From Pollutimonas sp036675275 (GTDB taxonomy: Bacteria > Pseudomonadota > Gammaproteobacteria > Burkholderiales > Burkholderiaceae_B), in contig JAKFFG010000070.1 of the NCBI GenBank assembly GCA_036675275.1, positions 14,174 through 78,173 on the forward strand: a stretch of DNA of 64,000 nucleotides, written 5' to 3'. The notes under the pieces were generated by a model. It was not told the origin of the DNA, searched no databases, and saw nothing but the letters and a program-made list of their open reading frames with translations. This document shows positions 55,429 to 63,927 of this stretch, piece by piece (the stretch's first letter is position 1; each line of letters begins with the position of its first letter). Both the position numbers and the translations under genes were made by a program.

Positions 55429-56589
55429 ATGCAGCAAGCCATCCAGCCCTTCCAGGAAATCCGCGACGCCATTCGCGACCTGTGCTCCCAGTTTCCCCCC
55501 GAGTACTTTCGCAAGGTGGACCACGAACGGGGCTATCCCGAGGAATTCGTCAAGACCCTGACGGAAGCAGGCTGGCTTGCCGCCCTGATTCCTGAAGAGT
55601 ACGGCGGCTCGGGCCTGAGCCTGACGGAAGCTTCGGTCATTATGGAAGAAATCAACCGCAGCGGCGGAAATTCAGGCGTATGCCACGGCCAGATGTATAA
55701 CATGGGCACCCTGTTGCGGCACGGCTCTGTTGAACAAAAGCAGCGCTATCTTCCACGCATCGCCACTGGTGAACTGCGCCTGCAGTCCATGGGCGTAACC
55801 GAACCCACCACAGGCACCGACACCACGAAGATAAAGACGACCGCCGTAAAGAACAACGACCGTTATGTCATCAACGGACAAAAGGTATGGATCTCTCGCA
55901 TACAGCATTCCGACCTGATGATACTGCTTGCGCGCACGACCCCACTGGATCAGGTAAAGAAAAAATCCGAAGGCATGTCGATTTTCATCGTCGACTTGCA
56001 CGAAGCAATAGGCAAGGGCATGGAAGTGCGCCCCATATTGAATATGGTGAATCACGAAACCAATGAATTATTCTTCGACAACCTCGAAATCCCCGTCGAG
56101 AACCTGATCGGCGAAGAAGGCAAGGGCTTCAAATACATTCTGGACGGGCTCAACGCCGAACGCACCTTGATTGCGGCCGAGTGCATAGGCGACGGACATT
56201 GGTTCATCGACAAGGTGTCCGCCTACGTCAAGGAACGCATTGTATTCAATCGTCCCATTGGGCAGAATCAGGGCGTGCAGTTTCCCATCGCGCGGGCGCA
56301 CATCAATGTCGAAGCCGCCAGCCTGATGCGCTACGAAGCATGCCGGCTGTACGATGCGCATCAGCCCTGCGGCGCCCAGGCCAATATGGCGAAGCTGCTT
56401 GCCGCCGATGCATCGTGGGAAGCCGCGAACGCCTGCCTGCAGTTTCATGGCGGGTTCGGCTTTGCCAACGAATACGACATCGAGCGAAAATTCCGCGAAA
56501 CACGGTTGTATCAAGTGGCGCCTATTTCGACCAACCTCATTCTTTCCTACGTTGCCGAACATGTGCTGGGCCTGCCCCGCTCATTCTAG
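55429..56589 (+). CDS. Acyl-CoA dehydrogenase family protein
   Basis: A 386-residue flavoprotein with the acyl-CoA dehydrogenase fold: N-terminal helices, middle beta domain with QSMGVTEPTTGTDTTK, and C-terminal helices. The FHGGFGFANEYDIERKFRE motif is present, but the usual YEG-type catalytic Glu is replaced: residues 361-367 read YQVAPIS. The base may sit elsewhere, as in isovaleryl-CoA dehydrogenase. It is followed 48 bases later by an MmgE/PrpD gene, and a divergent LysR lies upstream. Substrate unknown. Confidence 0.87.
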   Translation: MQQAIQPFQEIRDAIRDLCSQFPPEYFRKVDHERGYPEEFVKTLTEAGWLAALIPEEYGGSGLSLTEASVIMEEINRSGGNSGVCHGQMYNMGTLLRHGSVEQKQRYLPRIATGELRLQSMGVTEPTTGTDTTKIKTTAVKNNDRYVINGQKVWISRIQHSDLMILLARTTPLDQVKKKSEGMSIFIVDLHEAIGKGMEVRPILNMVNHETNELFFDNLEIPVENLIGEEGKGFKYILDGLNAERTLIAAECIGDGHWFIDKVSAYVKERIVFNRPIGQNQGVQFPIARAHINVEAASLMRYEACRLYDAHQPCGAQANMAKLLAADASWEAANACLQFHGGFGFANEYDIERKFRETRLYQVAPISTNLILSYVAEHVLGLPRSF

Positions 56590-56637
56590 GCGTATGACTC
56601 TGTTTCAACTGACCTGTAACCTGGCTGGAACCCCGAC

Positions 56638-57990
56638 ATGACTCATCCCAGTGCCGAACTTGCTGAATTCGCGGCTCAACTCGTTTACGAAGACATTCCG
56701 GAAAACGTTCTGCGCCGCACCGAAGATTTGATGCTGGACTGCCTGGCTTCGGCGCTGGCAGGTTCCAGCGCCCGCCCGGTGCAAACCATTGCACAGTTTG
56801 CCGACACCATGGGTCCCACCAGCGGTCCCTCGGAAAACATGATCACCCGGCGAAGCACCAGTCCGCTTTTCGCCGCCATGGTCAATGCGGCGGCCGCCCA
56901 CATGGTCGAACAGGACGATGTGCATAACGGCTCGGTGTTTCATCCTGCGGCGGTCGTTTTTCCGCCCGCCATTGCCACCGCGCAGGCGTTAGGGCGTTCC
57001 GGGAAAGATTTGTTGGTGGCGTGCGTGGCCGGCTATGAAGTCGGAATACGCGTGGGCGAATTCCTGGGACGGTCGCACTACAAGGTTTTCCATACCACCG
57101 GAACAGCGGGCGCACTGGCGGCTGCCGTGGCCGTGGGCCGCCTGTTGAACCTGAACAAAGAGCAAATGCTTCATGCGCTGGGCTCCGCGGGCACGCAGGC
57201 CGCCGGCTTGTGGGAATTCCTGCGCGATGCCGCCGACTCCAAACAACTCCATACCGCCAAGGCGGCGGCAAACGGCCTGACCGCCGCCTACCTGGCGCAT
57301 GACGGCTTCACTGGCGCGCGACATATTCTGGAAGGCCCTCAGGGTATGGGCGCCGGCATGTCGCAGGACGCCGACCCCGCAAAATTGACCGACAGACTCG
57401 GAACGCGCTGGACAGTTCTTGAAACCTCGTTCAAATACCATGCATCCTGTCGCCACACCCATCCCGCAGCGGATGCGCTGCTGGACGTCGTCAAGTCGAA
57501 TGACCTGGCGATCGACGATATCGCCAACGTAGTCGCACATGTCCACCAGGGCGCTATCGACGTGCTGGGTCCGGTAACCCATCCCACTTCGGTTCACCAG
57601 TCCAAATTTTCCATGGGTACGGTACTGGGACTCATTGCGCAACAGCGCCGTGCGGGCCTTCCCGAGTTCGACGCCGCCCTTGATGACCCCGCGATCGCCG
57701 AGTTCAGATCCCGGGTATCGATGGAACTCGACACAGAAGTCGATACCGCCTATCCCCGACAATGGATAGGCAAGGTCACCGTGCACACGCACGACGGCCG
57801 CGCTTTCATGGCTCGTGTCGACGAACCCAAGGGCGACCCGGGCAATACACTCAGCAGAAGCGAAATTGAAGACAAGGCGCTAAGGCTGGGAACCTACCGT
57901 AATGCCTCAAGTCGGGAAGAAAGCCAGGCACTCATCCAAAAAGTCTGGAATCTTGCAGACGCCGAGATGGTCGGCAGGTTCATCGTCTAG
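56638..57990 (+). CDS. MmgE/PrpD family protein
   Basis: A 450-residue protein of the PrpD/cis-aconitate decarboxylase fold. The N-terminal helical domain includes VNAAAAHMVEQDDVHNGSVFHPAAV and later KYHASCRHTHPAADALLD, both family marks. Members dehydrate 2-methylcitrate, decarboxylate cis-aconitate, or have unknown roles. It follows the acyl-CoA dehydrogenase on the same strand, suggesting one catabolic operon. No prpB/prpC neighbours are present, so a methylcitrate role is unlikely. Confidence 0.87.
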   Translation: MTHPSAELAEFAAQLVYEDIPENVLRRTEDLMLDCLASALAGSSARPVQTIAQFADTMGPTSGPSENMITRRSTSPLFAAMVNAAAAHMVEQDDVHNGSVFHPAAVVFPPAIATAQALGRSGKDLLVACVAGYEVGIRVGEFLGRSHYKVFHTTGTAGALAAAVAVGRLLNLNKEQMLHALGSAGTQAAGLWEFLRDAADSKQLHTAKAAANGLTAAYLAHDGFTGARHILEGPQGMGAGMSQDADPAKLTDRLGTRWTVLETSFKYHASCRHTHPAADALLDVVKSNDLAIDDIANVVAHVHQGAIDVLGPVTHPTSVHQSKFSMGTVLGLIAQQRRAGLPEFDAALDDPAIAEFRSRVSMELDTEVDTAYPRQWIGKVTVHTHDGRAFMARVDEPKGDPGNTLSRSEIEDKALRLGTYRNASSREESQALIQKVWNLADAEMVGRFIV

Positions 57991-57998
57991 CCTTACTG

Positions 57999-58062
57999 CT
58001 GATCGAAACGTTCAGCCCAATGCCTTCCTCCTGATCGAAACATTCAGCCCAATGCCTCCTTC
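57999..58062. repeat. 32-bp tandem duplication at the rph 3' end
   Basis: Copy one (57999-58030) and copy two (58031-58062) match at 29 of 32 positions. Copy two contains the last codons and stop of rph; copy one repeats them just downstream on the transcript. It lies in the 53-bp gap between MmgE/PrpD and rph. Confidence 0.8.
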
Positions 58063-58793
58063 TGGGCGGCCACAAGCTGGACTATCCCGTCTCTGGCCAG
58101 GTCCAGCAAGGCATCGAGCGCTTCCCGATCGAAGGTCTGGCCTTCCGCTGTGCCCTGCACTTCCACAAAATGGCCGGCGCCCGTCATGACAATATTCATG
58201 TCGGCGCCGCAGCCCGAATCTTCAATGTAGTCCAGATCCAGTACTGGCCGGCCATTGACCAGTCCAACCGACACGGCGGCCACATGGTCCAGCAAGGGGT
58301 CGGATGCGATCAGGCCCTGCTTCAGCAAGCCACGCGTTGCGATTGCCGCAGCCAGCCAGGCCCCGGTGATACTGGCACAGCGTGTGCCGCCGTCTGCCTG
58401 CAGCACGTCGCAATCAAGGTGCAGCGTGCGCTCGCCCAAGGCGCTCAGGTCGAACACGGCCCGCAAGCTGCGGCCAATCAAACGCTGGATCTCCTGGGTG
58501 CGCCCGCTCTGCTTTCCGCGCGCCGCTTCGCGATCGGAGCGCGTATGCGTTGACCGCGGAAGCATCCCGTATTCCGCGGTGACCCATCCCTGACCTTTTC
58601 CTTTCAGGAAAGGCGGCACTTTTTCAAGCACGCTGGCATTGCACAGCACATGCGTATCGCCCGCCTTGATCAATACCGAGCCTTCGGCGTGGCGTGTATA
58701 ACCAGTCTCGATGGACAGTGGCCGCAATTCAGTGGTGCTGCGCCCCGTCGGGCGAGGGGTATGAGATGCAGACGCAGGCGTTGGTTCGGACAA
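58044..58793 (-). CDS. rph: Ribonuclease PH
   Basis: A 249-residue phosphorolytic exoribonuclease that trims tRNA 3' ends. GRSTTELRPLSIETGY, LCNASV, and LQADGGTRCASITGAW are family motifs. The frame is open far upstream but has no suitable ATG; TTG at 58793 has GGAG seven bases upstream and gives a product close to the usual 238. The stop falls in a tandem duplication. It is divergent from yicC. Confidence 0.9.
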   Translation of the reverse strand: MSEPTPASASHTPRPTGRSTTELRPLSIETGYTRHAEGSVLIKAGDTHVLCNASVLEKVPPFLKGKGQGWVTAEYGMLPRSTHTRSDREAARGKQSGRTQEIQRLIGRSLRAVFDLSALGERTLHLDCDVLQADGGTRCASITGAWLAAAIATRGLLKQGLIASDPLLDHVAAVSVGLVNGRPVLDLDYIEDSGCGADMNIVMTGAGHFVEVQGTAEGQTFDREALDALLDLARDGIVQLVAAQKEALG

Positions 58794-58996
58794 GAGAGAC
58801 TCCAATAGAATGTCGAGGATCAGGAAAGAATCATACTTCACGCAAAAAGCGTCGTGGCGGGGCTGTCTGCACCGGGCCGATAACGGCGCTGCGGCAGCGG
58901 CGTCGAAGCACCATCGAAGCACCATCGGTGCACCATCACGGCCTATCCGGCGCGCCTTACAATAGCAGTTTACGCACACTACAGGAATTCCTCTCC

Positions 58997-59929
58997 ATGA
59001 TCCGTAGCATGACCGCCTTCGGCAATGCGCGCGCCGAATCCGCACAGGGCAGCGTCACCATCGAATTCCGTACCGTCAATAGCAGGTTCCTGGACATCAA
59101 TTTCCGCTTGCCGGAAGATCTTCGCATGGCAGAAGGAATCATCCGGGAAAAACTTGCTGCAGCGGTTACGCGCGGAAAGGTCGAAATACGCGTCAATTAT
59201 GTGCGAGCCGACACCCGCGCAACCGCAAGCCTCGATCCCGACTATCTGGCCATGCTGGCTGCACAGCTACAGGCCGCGCGCGGCGTCATCCCGGATGTGC
59301 CGGCACCGCGCCTGTCCGAGTTGTTGAACGGACCGGGCGCCACCGAAAACGCCGGCTTCGACCCCGAAATCTGGACCGCAATGTGCCTGGAAGCTACGGT
59401 TCAGGCGCTTGCCGAATTGCAGGCAGCCCGCGAGCGCGAGGGCCAGCGCCTGGCGACCATGATGAATGAATGCGCGGTTGAAGTCAGCGCCATTGTCGAC
59501 CAGGTAGAAGAGCAACTGCCGGCCCTGCTTGCCGAGCACCAGGACAAAATCAGCAACAAGTTGCGCGATACCTTGATGGCTGTGAGCCCCGGCGGCTTTG
59601 CCCAGATCAGCGGCCCCGAGCTTTCCGCACGCATTGCCCAGGAATCATCGCTTTTTTCCCTACGCATCGATGTGGCCGAAGAATTATCCCGCTTGCGCTC
59701 GCACATCGCCGAACTTCAGCATTTGCTCAGCACCGGCGAAACCCTGGGCCGCAAAGACAAGAAGAACAGCGGCAGCGCCGGCAAGCGCCTGGACTTCCTG
59801 TTCCAGGAAATGAACCGCGAAGCCAACACATTGGGATCCAAGGCCAGCGCCCTGAGTGTCACTCGGGCGGCCATCGACCTAAAACTGCTTATTGAGCAGA
59901 TGCGCGAACAGGCGCAGAATATCGAATAG
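58997..59929 (+). CDS. yicC: YicC family endoribonuclease
   Basis: A 310-residue protein of the YicC family, recently described as an endoribonuclease. The N-terminal MIRSMTAFGNARAES and the C-terminal GKRLDFLFQEMNREANTLGSK (quoted in part: FLFQEMNREANTLGSK) are hallmarks. The ATG at 58997 gives this standard start; the open frame extends 101 codons further upstream without ribosome site. Usually followed by gmk in Burkholderiales; here otsB follows. Confidence 0.9.
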   Translation: MIRSMTAFGNARAESAQGSVTIEFRTVNSRFLDINFRLPEDLRMAEGIIREKLAAAVTRGKVEIRVNYVRADTRATASLDPDYLAMLAAQLQAARGVIPDVPAPRLSELLNGPGATENAGFDPEIWTAMCLEATVQALAELQAAREREGQRLATMMNECAVEVSAIVDQVEEQLPALLAEHQDKISNKLRDTLMAVSPGGFAQISGPELSARIAQESSLFSLRIDVAEELSRLRSHIAELQHLLSTGETLGRKDKKNSGSAGKRLDFLFQEMNREANTLGSKASALSVTRAAIDLKLLIEQMREQAQNIE

Positions 59930-59939
59930 GACTCACACC

Positions 59940-59960
59940 GGGTGCAAGGTGCTTGCGCCC
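59940..59960 (+). terminator. Hairpin after yicC
   Basis: GGGTGCAAG (59940-59948) pairs with CTTGCGCCC (59952-59960), one G-T, over a three-base loop. It lies 10 bases after the yicC stop and 66 bases before otsB. No T-run. Confidence 0.5.
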
Positions 59961-60026
59961 GATGCGCATGACTGGTATCTATAGTATGCATTCCTGCCTA
60001 CAGCATCTATTGAGCGAGATCCCATC

Positions 60027-60878
60027 ATGCCAACAGACACGAACAACAAACCAGCAGGAAATCAGCCGCTGCACAGCGGCGCAACCTTGCCTGCCACTCC
60101 ACCGCCCCGGCCTGCACTGGCAGGACTGGCCATCTTCCTTGATCTCGATGGCACCCTGGCGCCCATTGCGCAGACACCGGACGAGGCACATGTCCCGGCG
60201 GCTACGCTTCATTTGCTCGACGACCTATGTCGAGCAAATGCCGGTTCACTCGCTATCGTGTCGGGTCGCGACACACCCGACATCGACCGGCTTCTGGGAC
60301 CGCTGCTTCTGCCCTACGCCGCCTTGCACGGAGCGCGGATAAGATTGCCGGACGGAAAAACCGAAACTTTGGCTGTGCCGCAAGAAAGCCTAAGAGACAT
60401 ATGCATCACGGCAGAAAACCGGATGCGCAGCCTGCCCGGCACGATACTTGAACGCAAAACCTTGTCCGTCGCGCTCCATTACCGGAACGCGCCTGGGTTC
60501 GAACCAGAAATACGCCAGCTCGCCGCCGAAGTGCTGCTCAAACATGGGGCTATATTCGAGATTCAGGATGGCAAGATGGTCGTTGAAATAAAGCCCCGTG
60601 GGGCAAGCAAAGCTCTCGCCATCGAACGCTTCATGGGCATGCTGCCCTTTCAGGGCCGCATCCCGCTCTACGTCGGAGACGACCTTACCGATGAATCCGC
60701 TTTCCGGATCGTCAATAGCCTGAACGGAATAAGCATCAAGATAGGCGAGGGCAGCACGCAGGCCTGCTGGCGGCTCGATGATCCGCCAGCACTGGTTGCA
60801 TGGTTAAGCTCGCTACTTGCTGATCACGTTTACGGCAACCACACTGCTCCAATAGACGGGAGACACAGCCATGAGTAG
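60027..60878 (+). CDS. otsB: Trehalose-6-phosphate phosphatase
   Basis: A 283-residue HAD phosphatase. LDLDGTLAPIAQTP (residues 38-51) holds nucleophile Asp39 and Asp41, and YVGDDLTDESAF the Mg ligands. It dephosphorylates trehalose 6-phosphate. Its 3' end overlaps the otsA start by eight bases. A perfect 12-bp inverted repeat lies within the gene at 60210-60240. Confidence 0.93.
   Translation: MPTDTNNKPAGNQPLHSGATLPATPPPRPALAGLAIFLDLDGTLAPIAQTPDEAHVPAATLHLLDDLCRANAGSLAIVSGRDTPDIDRLLGPLLLPYAALHGARIRLPDGKTETLAVPQESLRDICITAENRMRSLPGTILERKTLSVALHYRNAPGFEPEIRQLAAEVLLKHGAIFEIQDGKMVVEIKPRGASKALAIERFMGMLPFQGRIPLYVGDDLTDESAFRIVNSLNGISIKIGEGSTQACWRLDDPPALVAWLSSLLADHVYGNHTAPIDGRHSHE
60210..60240. repeat. 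Perfect inverted repeat inside otsB
   Basis: CATTTGCTCGAC (60210-60221), seven-base loop, GTCGAGCAAATG (60229-60240). It encodes part of HLLDDLCRAN, in frame. Unusually long and exact for coding DNA. Confidence 0.85.
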
Positions 60879-62238
60879 GCTAATAGTCGTATCAAACCGC
60901 GTCGCGTCTATCACCGAAGGCAAGAGTTCAGCGGGAGGGCTGGTCGTGGGCGTCCTTGACGCCTTGCGGGAAATGGGGGGAATCTGGCTGGGCTGGAATG
61001 GAGAGATCGAAACCGATCCCGTACAGCCTCCCTTGACCCACAGCGAAAAAAACATCGATTTCGTGACGGTAGCGCTGACGCAGCGGGAGTATGACCAATA
61101 TTATCGCGGCTTTTCCAACGGCGTGCTCTGGCCCACATTCCACTACCGCATCGACCTGAGCCGCTATGTCCGCCGTGATTACACTGGTTACCGCGCCGTC
61201 AATCGCCGGTTTGCCCAATTACTGACGTCATCGATCACCAACGACGATATCGTCTGGGTCCACGATTATCATCTGATTCCCTTTGGCCAGGCCTGCCGCA
61301 GCCTGGGCATAAAAAACAAGATCGGCTTCTTCCTTCATATCCCATTTCCCAGTCCTTCGGTACTGCGAACGATTCCATCGCACCGGGAACTCGTCGAATC
61401 GATGTGCGCATACGACCTCGTCGGCTTCCAGACACAAAGCGACGTGCAAGCATTTATCGACTATGCAACACGGTATCTCGATGCAACGACCAACGGCGAC
61501 ACAATCAGAATGGGCGACCGAAGCATAAAGGTAGGCGCCTACCCGATCGGGATTCAGCCCGAACAAATAAGGGCGTTGTCCAAGGAATCCCGGCATTCCA
61601 AACCGCTGGATGCGCTGAAAGAGGGCCTGCAACATCGCAAGCTCATCGTCAGCGTCGACCGCCTTGACTACAGCAAAGGCCTTATCGAACGATTCAATGC
61701 ATTCGAATGCCTGCTCGAAAGCTCCGCTGCCCATCGCGGTAAAGTCACACTGGTCCAGATCGCCCCGCCCTCGCGGCAGGACGTCCAGGGCTACCGCCAG
61801 ATACGACGTCAGCTTGAAAGCACCGCCGGACGCATCAACGGAAAATGGACCGAACTCTCGTGGACGCCCATTCGCTACATGAACCGCTCATACGAGCGGA
61901 CGCTGCTGATGTCATTTTTCCGGGTGTCTCAGGTAGGCCTTGTTACGCCTTTGCGCGACGGCATGAACCTCGTCGCCAAGGAGTACGTGGCCTCACAACC
62001 GGCACATGACCCCGGCGTGCTTGTATTATCCGAATTCGCGGGCGCCGCAGCGGAAATGTCCGAAGGCGCGCTGATGGTCAACCCCTACGACGTGCAGGGC
62101 ATGGCGGATGGCCTGAATCGCGCCCTGAACATGCCGCTTGAAGAAAGAAAGCAGCGGTATGAGCATATGATGGGCGTACTCAAGAAGAATAACCTTTCTG
62201 TCTGGCGCGACCGTTTCCTGACTGACCTCGGCTCGTGA
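60871..62238 (+). CDS. otsA: Trehalose-6-phosphate synthase
   Basis: A 455-residue GT20 retaining glycosyltransferase joining UDP-glucose and glucose 6-phosphate. LIVVSNRVAS, GWNGEI, DYHLIPFGQACR, DRLDYSKGL and LRDGMNLVAKEYVASQ are conserved. The ATG at 60871 overlaps otsB. Trehalose protects against osmotic, desiccation and heat stress; a GH15 enzyme that might break it down is at 6.6-8.5 kb. Confidence 0.95.
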   Translation: MSRLIVVSNRVASITEGKSSAGGLVVGVLDALREMGGIWLGWNGEIETDPVQPPLTHSEKNIDFVTVALTQREYDQYYRGFSNGVLWPTFHYRIDLSRYVRRDYTGYRAVNRRFAQLLTSSITNDDIVWVHDYHLIPFGQACRSLGIKNKIGFFLHIPFPSPSVLRTIPSHRELVESMCAYDLVGFQTQSDVQAFIDYATRYLDATTNGDTIRMGDRSIKVGAYPIGIQPEQIRALSKESRHSKPLDALKEGLQHRKLIVSVDRLDYSKGLIERFNAFECLLESSAAHRGKVTLVQIAPPSRQDVQGYRQIRRQLESTAGRINGKWTELSWTPIRYMNRSYERTLLMSFFRVSQVGLVTPLRDGMNLVAKEYVASQPAHDPGVLVLSEFAGAAAEMSEGALMVNPYDVQGMADGLNRALNMPLEERKQRYEHMMGVLKKNNLSVWRDRFLTDLGS

Positions 62239-62268
62239 ATTTCAATCCACTTCCTGTTGCTGCTCTTC

Positions 62269-63225
62269 ATGCCGAATTTTCAAGAACCTTTTCCTTGCGC
62301 AGCCTATATTCGAGAAGTCGGCCGCGGCGCGCGCGGCGGACGCAGCCTTAGCCGCGACGACGCCAACGCAGTCTACGGCGCAGTGCTCGCGAATCGCGTC
62401 AGCGACCTCGAGCTTGGGGCGCTGCTGATCGCATATCGCGTCAAAGGAGAAACCGCCGAAGAGCTTGCAGGCATGCTGGACGCAGTACATGACACGATAG
62501 CCAGCCTGCATTGTCCCATTGCCACGCCCGTGGTAATTCCAAGCTATAACGGCGCGCGCCGCCGTCCCAACCTGGTCCCCTTGCTGGCGCTACTGCTGGC
62601 CAAACGAGGCATCCCCGTACTCATTCACGGAATACTGAGCGATGCCGGCAGAGTGACCACAGCAGAAATACTGAACGAACTAGGCATTCAACCGGTATTC
62701 GATGCCGCGGAAATTGAAGCCTCACTTGTCCGTAGCCGCTTGGCCTTCGCCTCCATTGATACCCTGGCGCCTGCGCTTGCCCGCCAGTTGTCCCTGCGTA
62801 CCGTTTTAGGTGTGCGCAACTCGGCCCACACCTTGGCCAAGATGTTGCAACCCTTCAGCCAACCAGCCCTAAGGCTTGTCAACTATACGCATACCGCTTA
62901 CCGCGACACGCTCGCCGAATACTTCAGCTTGCCAGGCGCCGCCGGCGCTGCGGGCGTCCTGTTAAGCCGAGGCACCGAAGGCGAGGCTGTCGCCGATACG
63001 ACGCTCGCCCGCGAGGCGCTATGGTTACACGACCAGGGCAGCGAAACACTGATTCCGGCGGCCGATAAAGACAATCGCGACACGCCTGCCCTTCCGGATG
63101 CCCACGATGCAGCGACGACGGCGCGCTGGATAGCGGAGGTCGTTGAAGGAAATATTCCCGTGCCCCGGGCGATTGCCGACCAGGTGAACGCCATTGTGCA
63201 GATTACCAACAAGAAATTCGGGTAA
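62269..63225 (+). CDS. ybiB: YbiB-like DNA-binding protein (TrpD2 family)
   Basis: A 318-residue protein with the anthranilate phosphoribosyltransferase fold. E. coli YbiB lacks that activity and binds nucleic acids. N-terminal helical part (AAYIREVGRGARGGRSLS), then the glycine-rich domain with LIHGILSDAGRVTT and LGVRNSAHTLAKML. The ATG at 62269 gives a normal N-terminus. It follows otsA by 30 bases and may be read from it. Role in vivo is unclear. Confidence 0.87.
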   Translation: MPNFQEPFPCAAYIREVGRGARGGRSLSRDDANAVYGAVLANRVSDLELGALLIAYRVKGETAEELAGMLDAVHDTIASLHCPIATPVVIPSYNGARRRPNLVPLLALLLAKRGIPVLIHGILSDAGRVTTAEILNELGIQPVFDAAEIEASLVRSRLAFASIDTLAPALARQLSLRTVLGVRNSAHTLAKMLQPFSQPALRLVNYTHTAYRDTLAEYFSLPGAAGAAGVLLSRGTEGEAVADTTLAREALWLHDQGSETLIPAADKDNRDTPALPDAHDAATTARWIAEVVEGNIPVPRAIADQVNAIVQITNKKFG

Positions 63226-63272
63226 GACAGTAATGTCCGGCCACATGCCTGGGTGCGTGGGGCGTGCCAGTG

Positions 63273-63797
63273 TCAACAGAGCAGTTCAATAGTAGGCACG
63301 TCAGCTAGCATACTCTCTTGCGCAGCCTTTCCATCCTGCATCAGCCCGATCAAATCCATGGTGGTGGACCGGCGCGTCAGCATCAGGCAGGTAACCTCTG
63401 CGGATTGCACTCGACTTGCGTGCCAGCAATCGGCTGCCATACACAAGCCCTGTCCAGGCTTCACCGTAAAGGCCGAAAGAGTACTTAGGTCCGGGTTACC
63501 GTCAGCCGCGCTTCGGGCGACGATATGAATGATTGATCCGGTGAGCGGCACAATGGCTTGCTGGGTTCGCAAATGCTTTTCCAACTGGCTGATGCTGTTC
63601 GTGCTTCGATAATTGACCCAAAGGATCTCCGGCTCGCCATCTTGCCCGGCATCGAAGATGTGCTCCCGCCAAAAGTCGGTAGCGGCATTGGCGAATGATG
63701 GAATGGCTGGATCGGCAGGAAAAGATTTGCCCAGCATCCAGCCATAAGAGGCAAATGCAGCAGGAGCAATGGGCTGGGCACGTAGGGTAATAGACAT
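63273..63797 (-). CDS. allA: Ureidoglycolate lyase (AllA family)
   Basis: A 174-residue cupin-like protein matching ureidoglycolate lyase, which releases glyoxylate and urea in allantoin breakdown. LEKHLRTQQAIVPLTG and PDLSTLSAFTVKPGQG, with the metal/substrate His in DCWHASR, fit the family. No other allantoin genes are adjacent. It lies just upstream of the rRNA operon terminator, convergent with ybiB. Confidence 0.85.
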   Translation of the reverse strand: MSITLRAQPIAPAAFASYGWMLGKSFPADPAIPSFANAATDFWREHIFDAGQDGEPEILWVNYRSTNSISQLEKHLRTQQAIVPLTGSIIHIVARSAADGNPDLSTLSAFTVKPGQGLCMAADCWHASRVQSAEVTCLMLTRRSTTMDLIGLMQDGKAAQESMLADVPTIELLC

Positions 63798-63871
63798 AGC
63801 GCGATGATTACCTGTCTCTAAAAAATGAAATACCGATATCCAGACAGGTCGTTCGTTATAACACGATGCTC

Positions 63872-63908
63872 AAAACAAAAAACCCCCGCACGGGTGAGCG
63901 TGCGGGGG
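63872..63908 (-). terminator. rRNA operon terminator
   Basis: CCCCCGCACG (63883-63892), loop GGTGAG, CGTGCGGGGG (63899-63908): a perfect 10-bp stem. On the minus strand it is followed by a long T-rich tract (63872-63882), the strong terminator of the rRNA operon coming from the right edge. Confidence 0.92.
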
Positions 63909-63927
63909 TTTTCTTACAGCATAAGAG

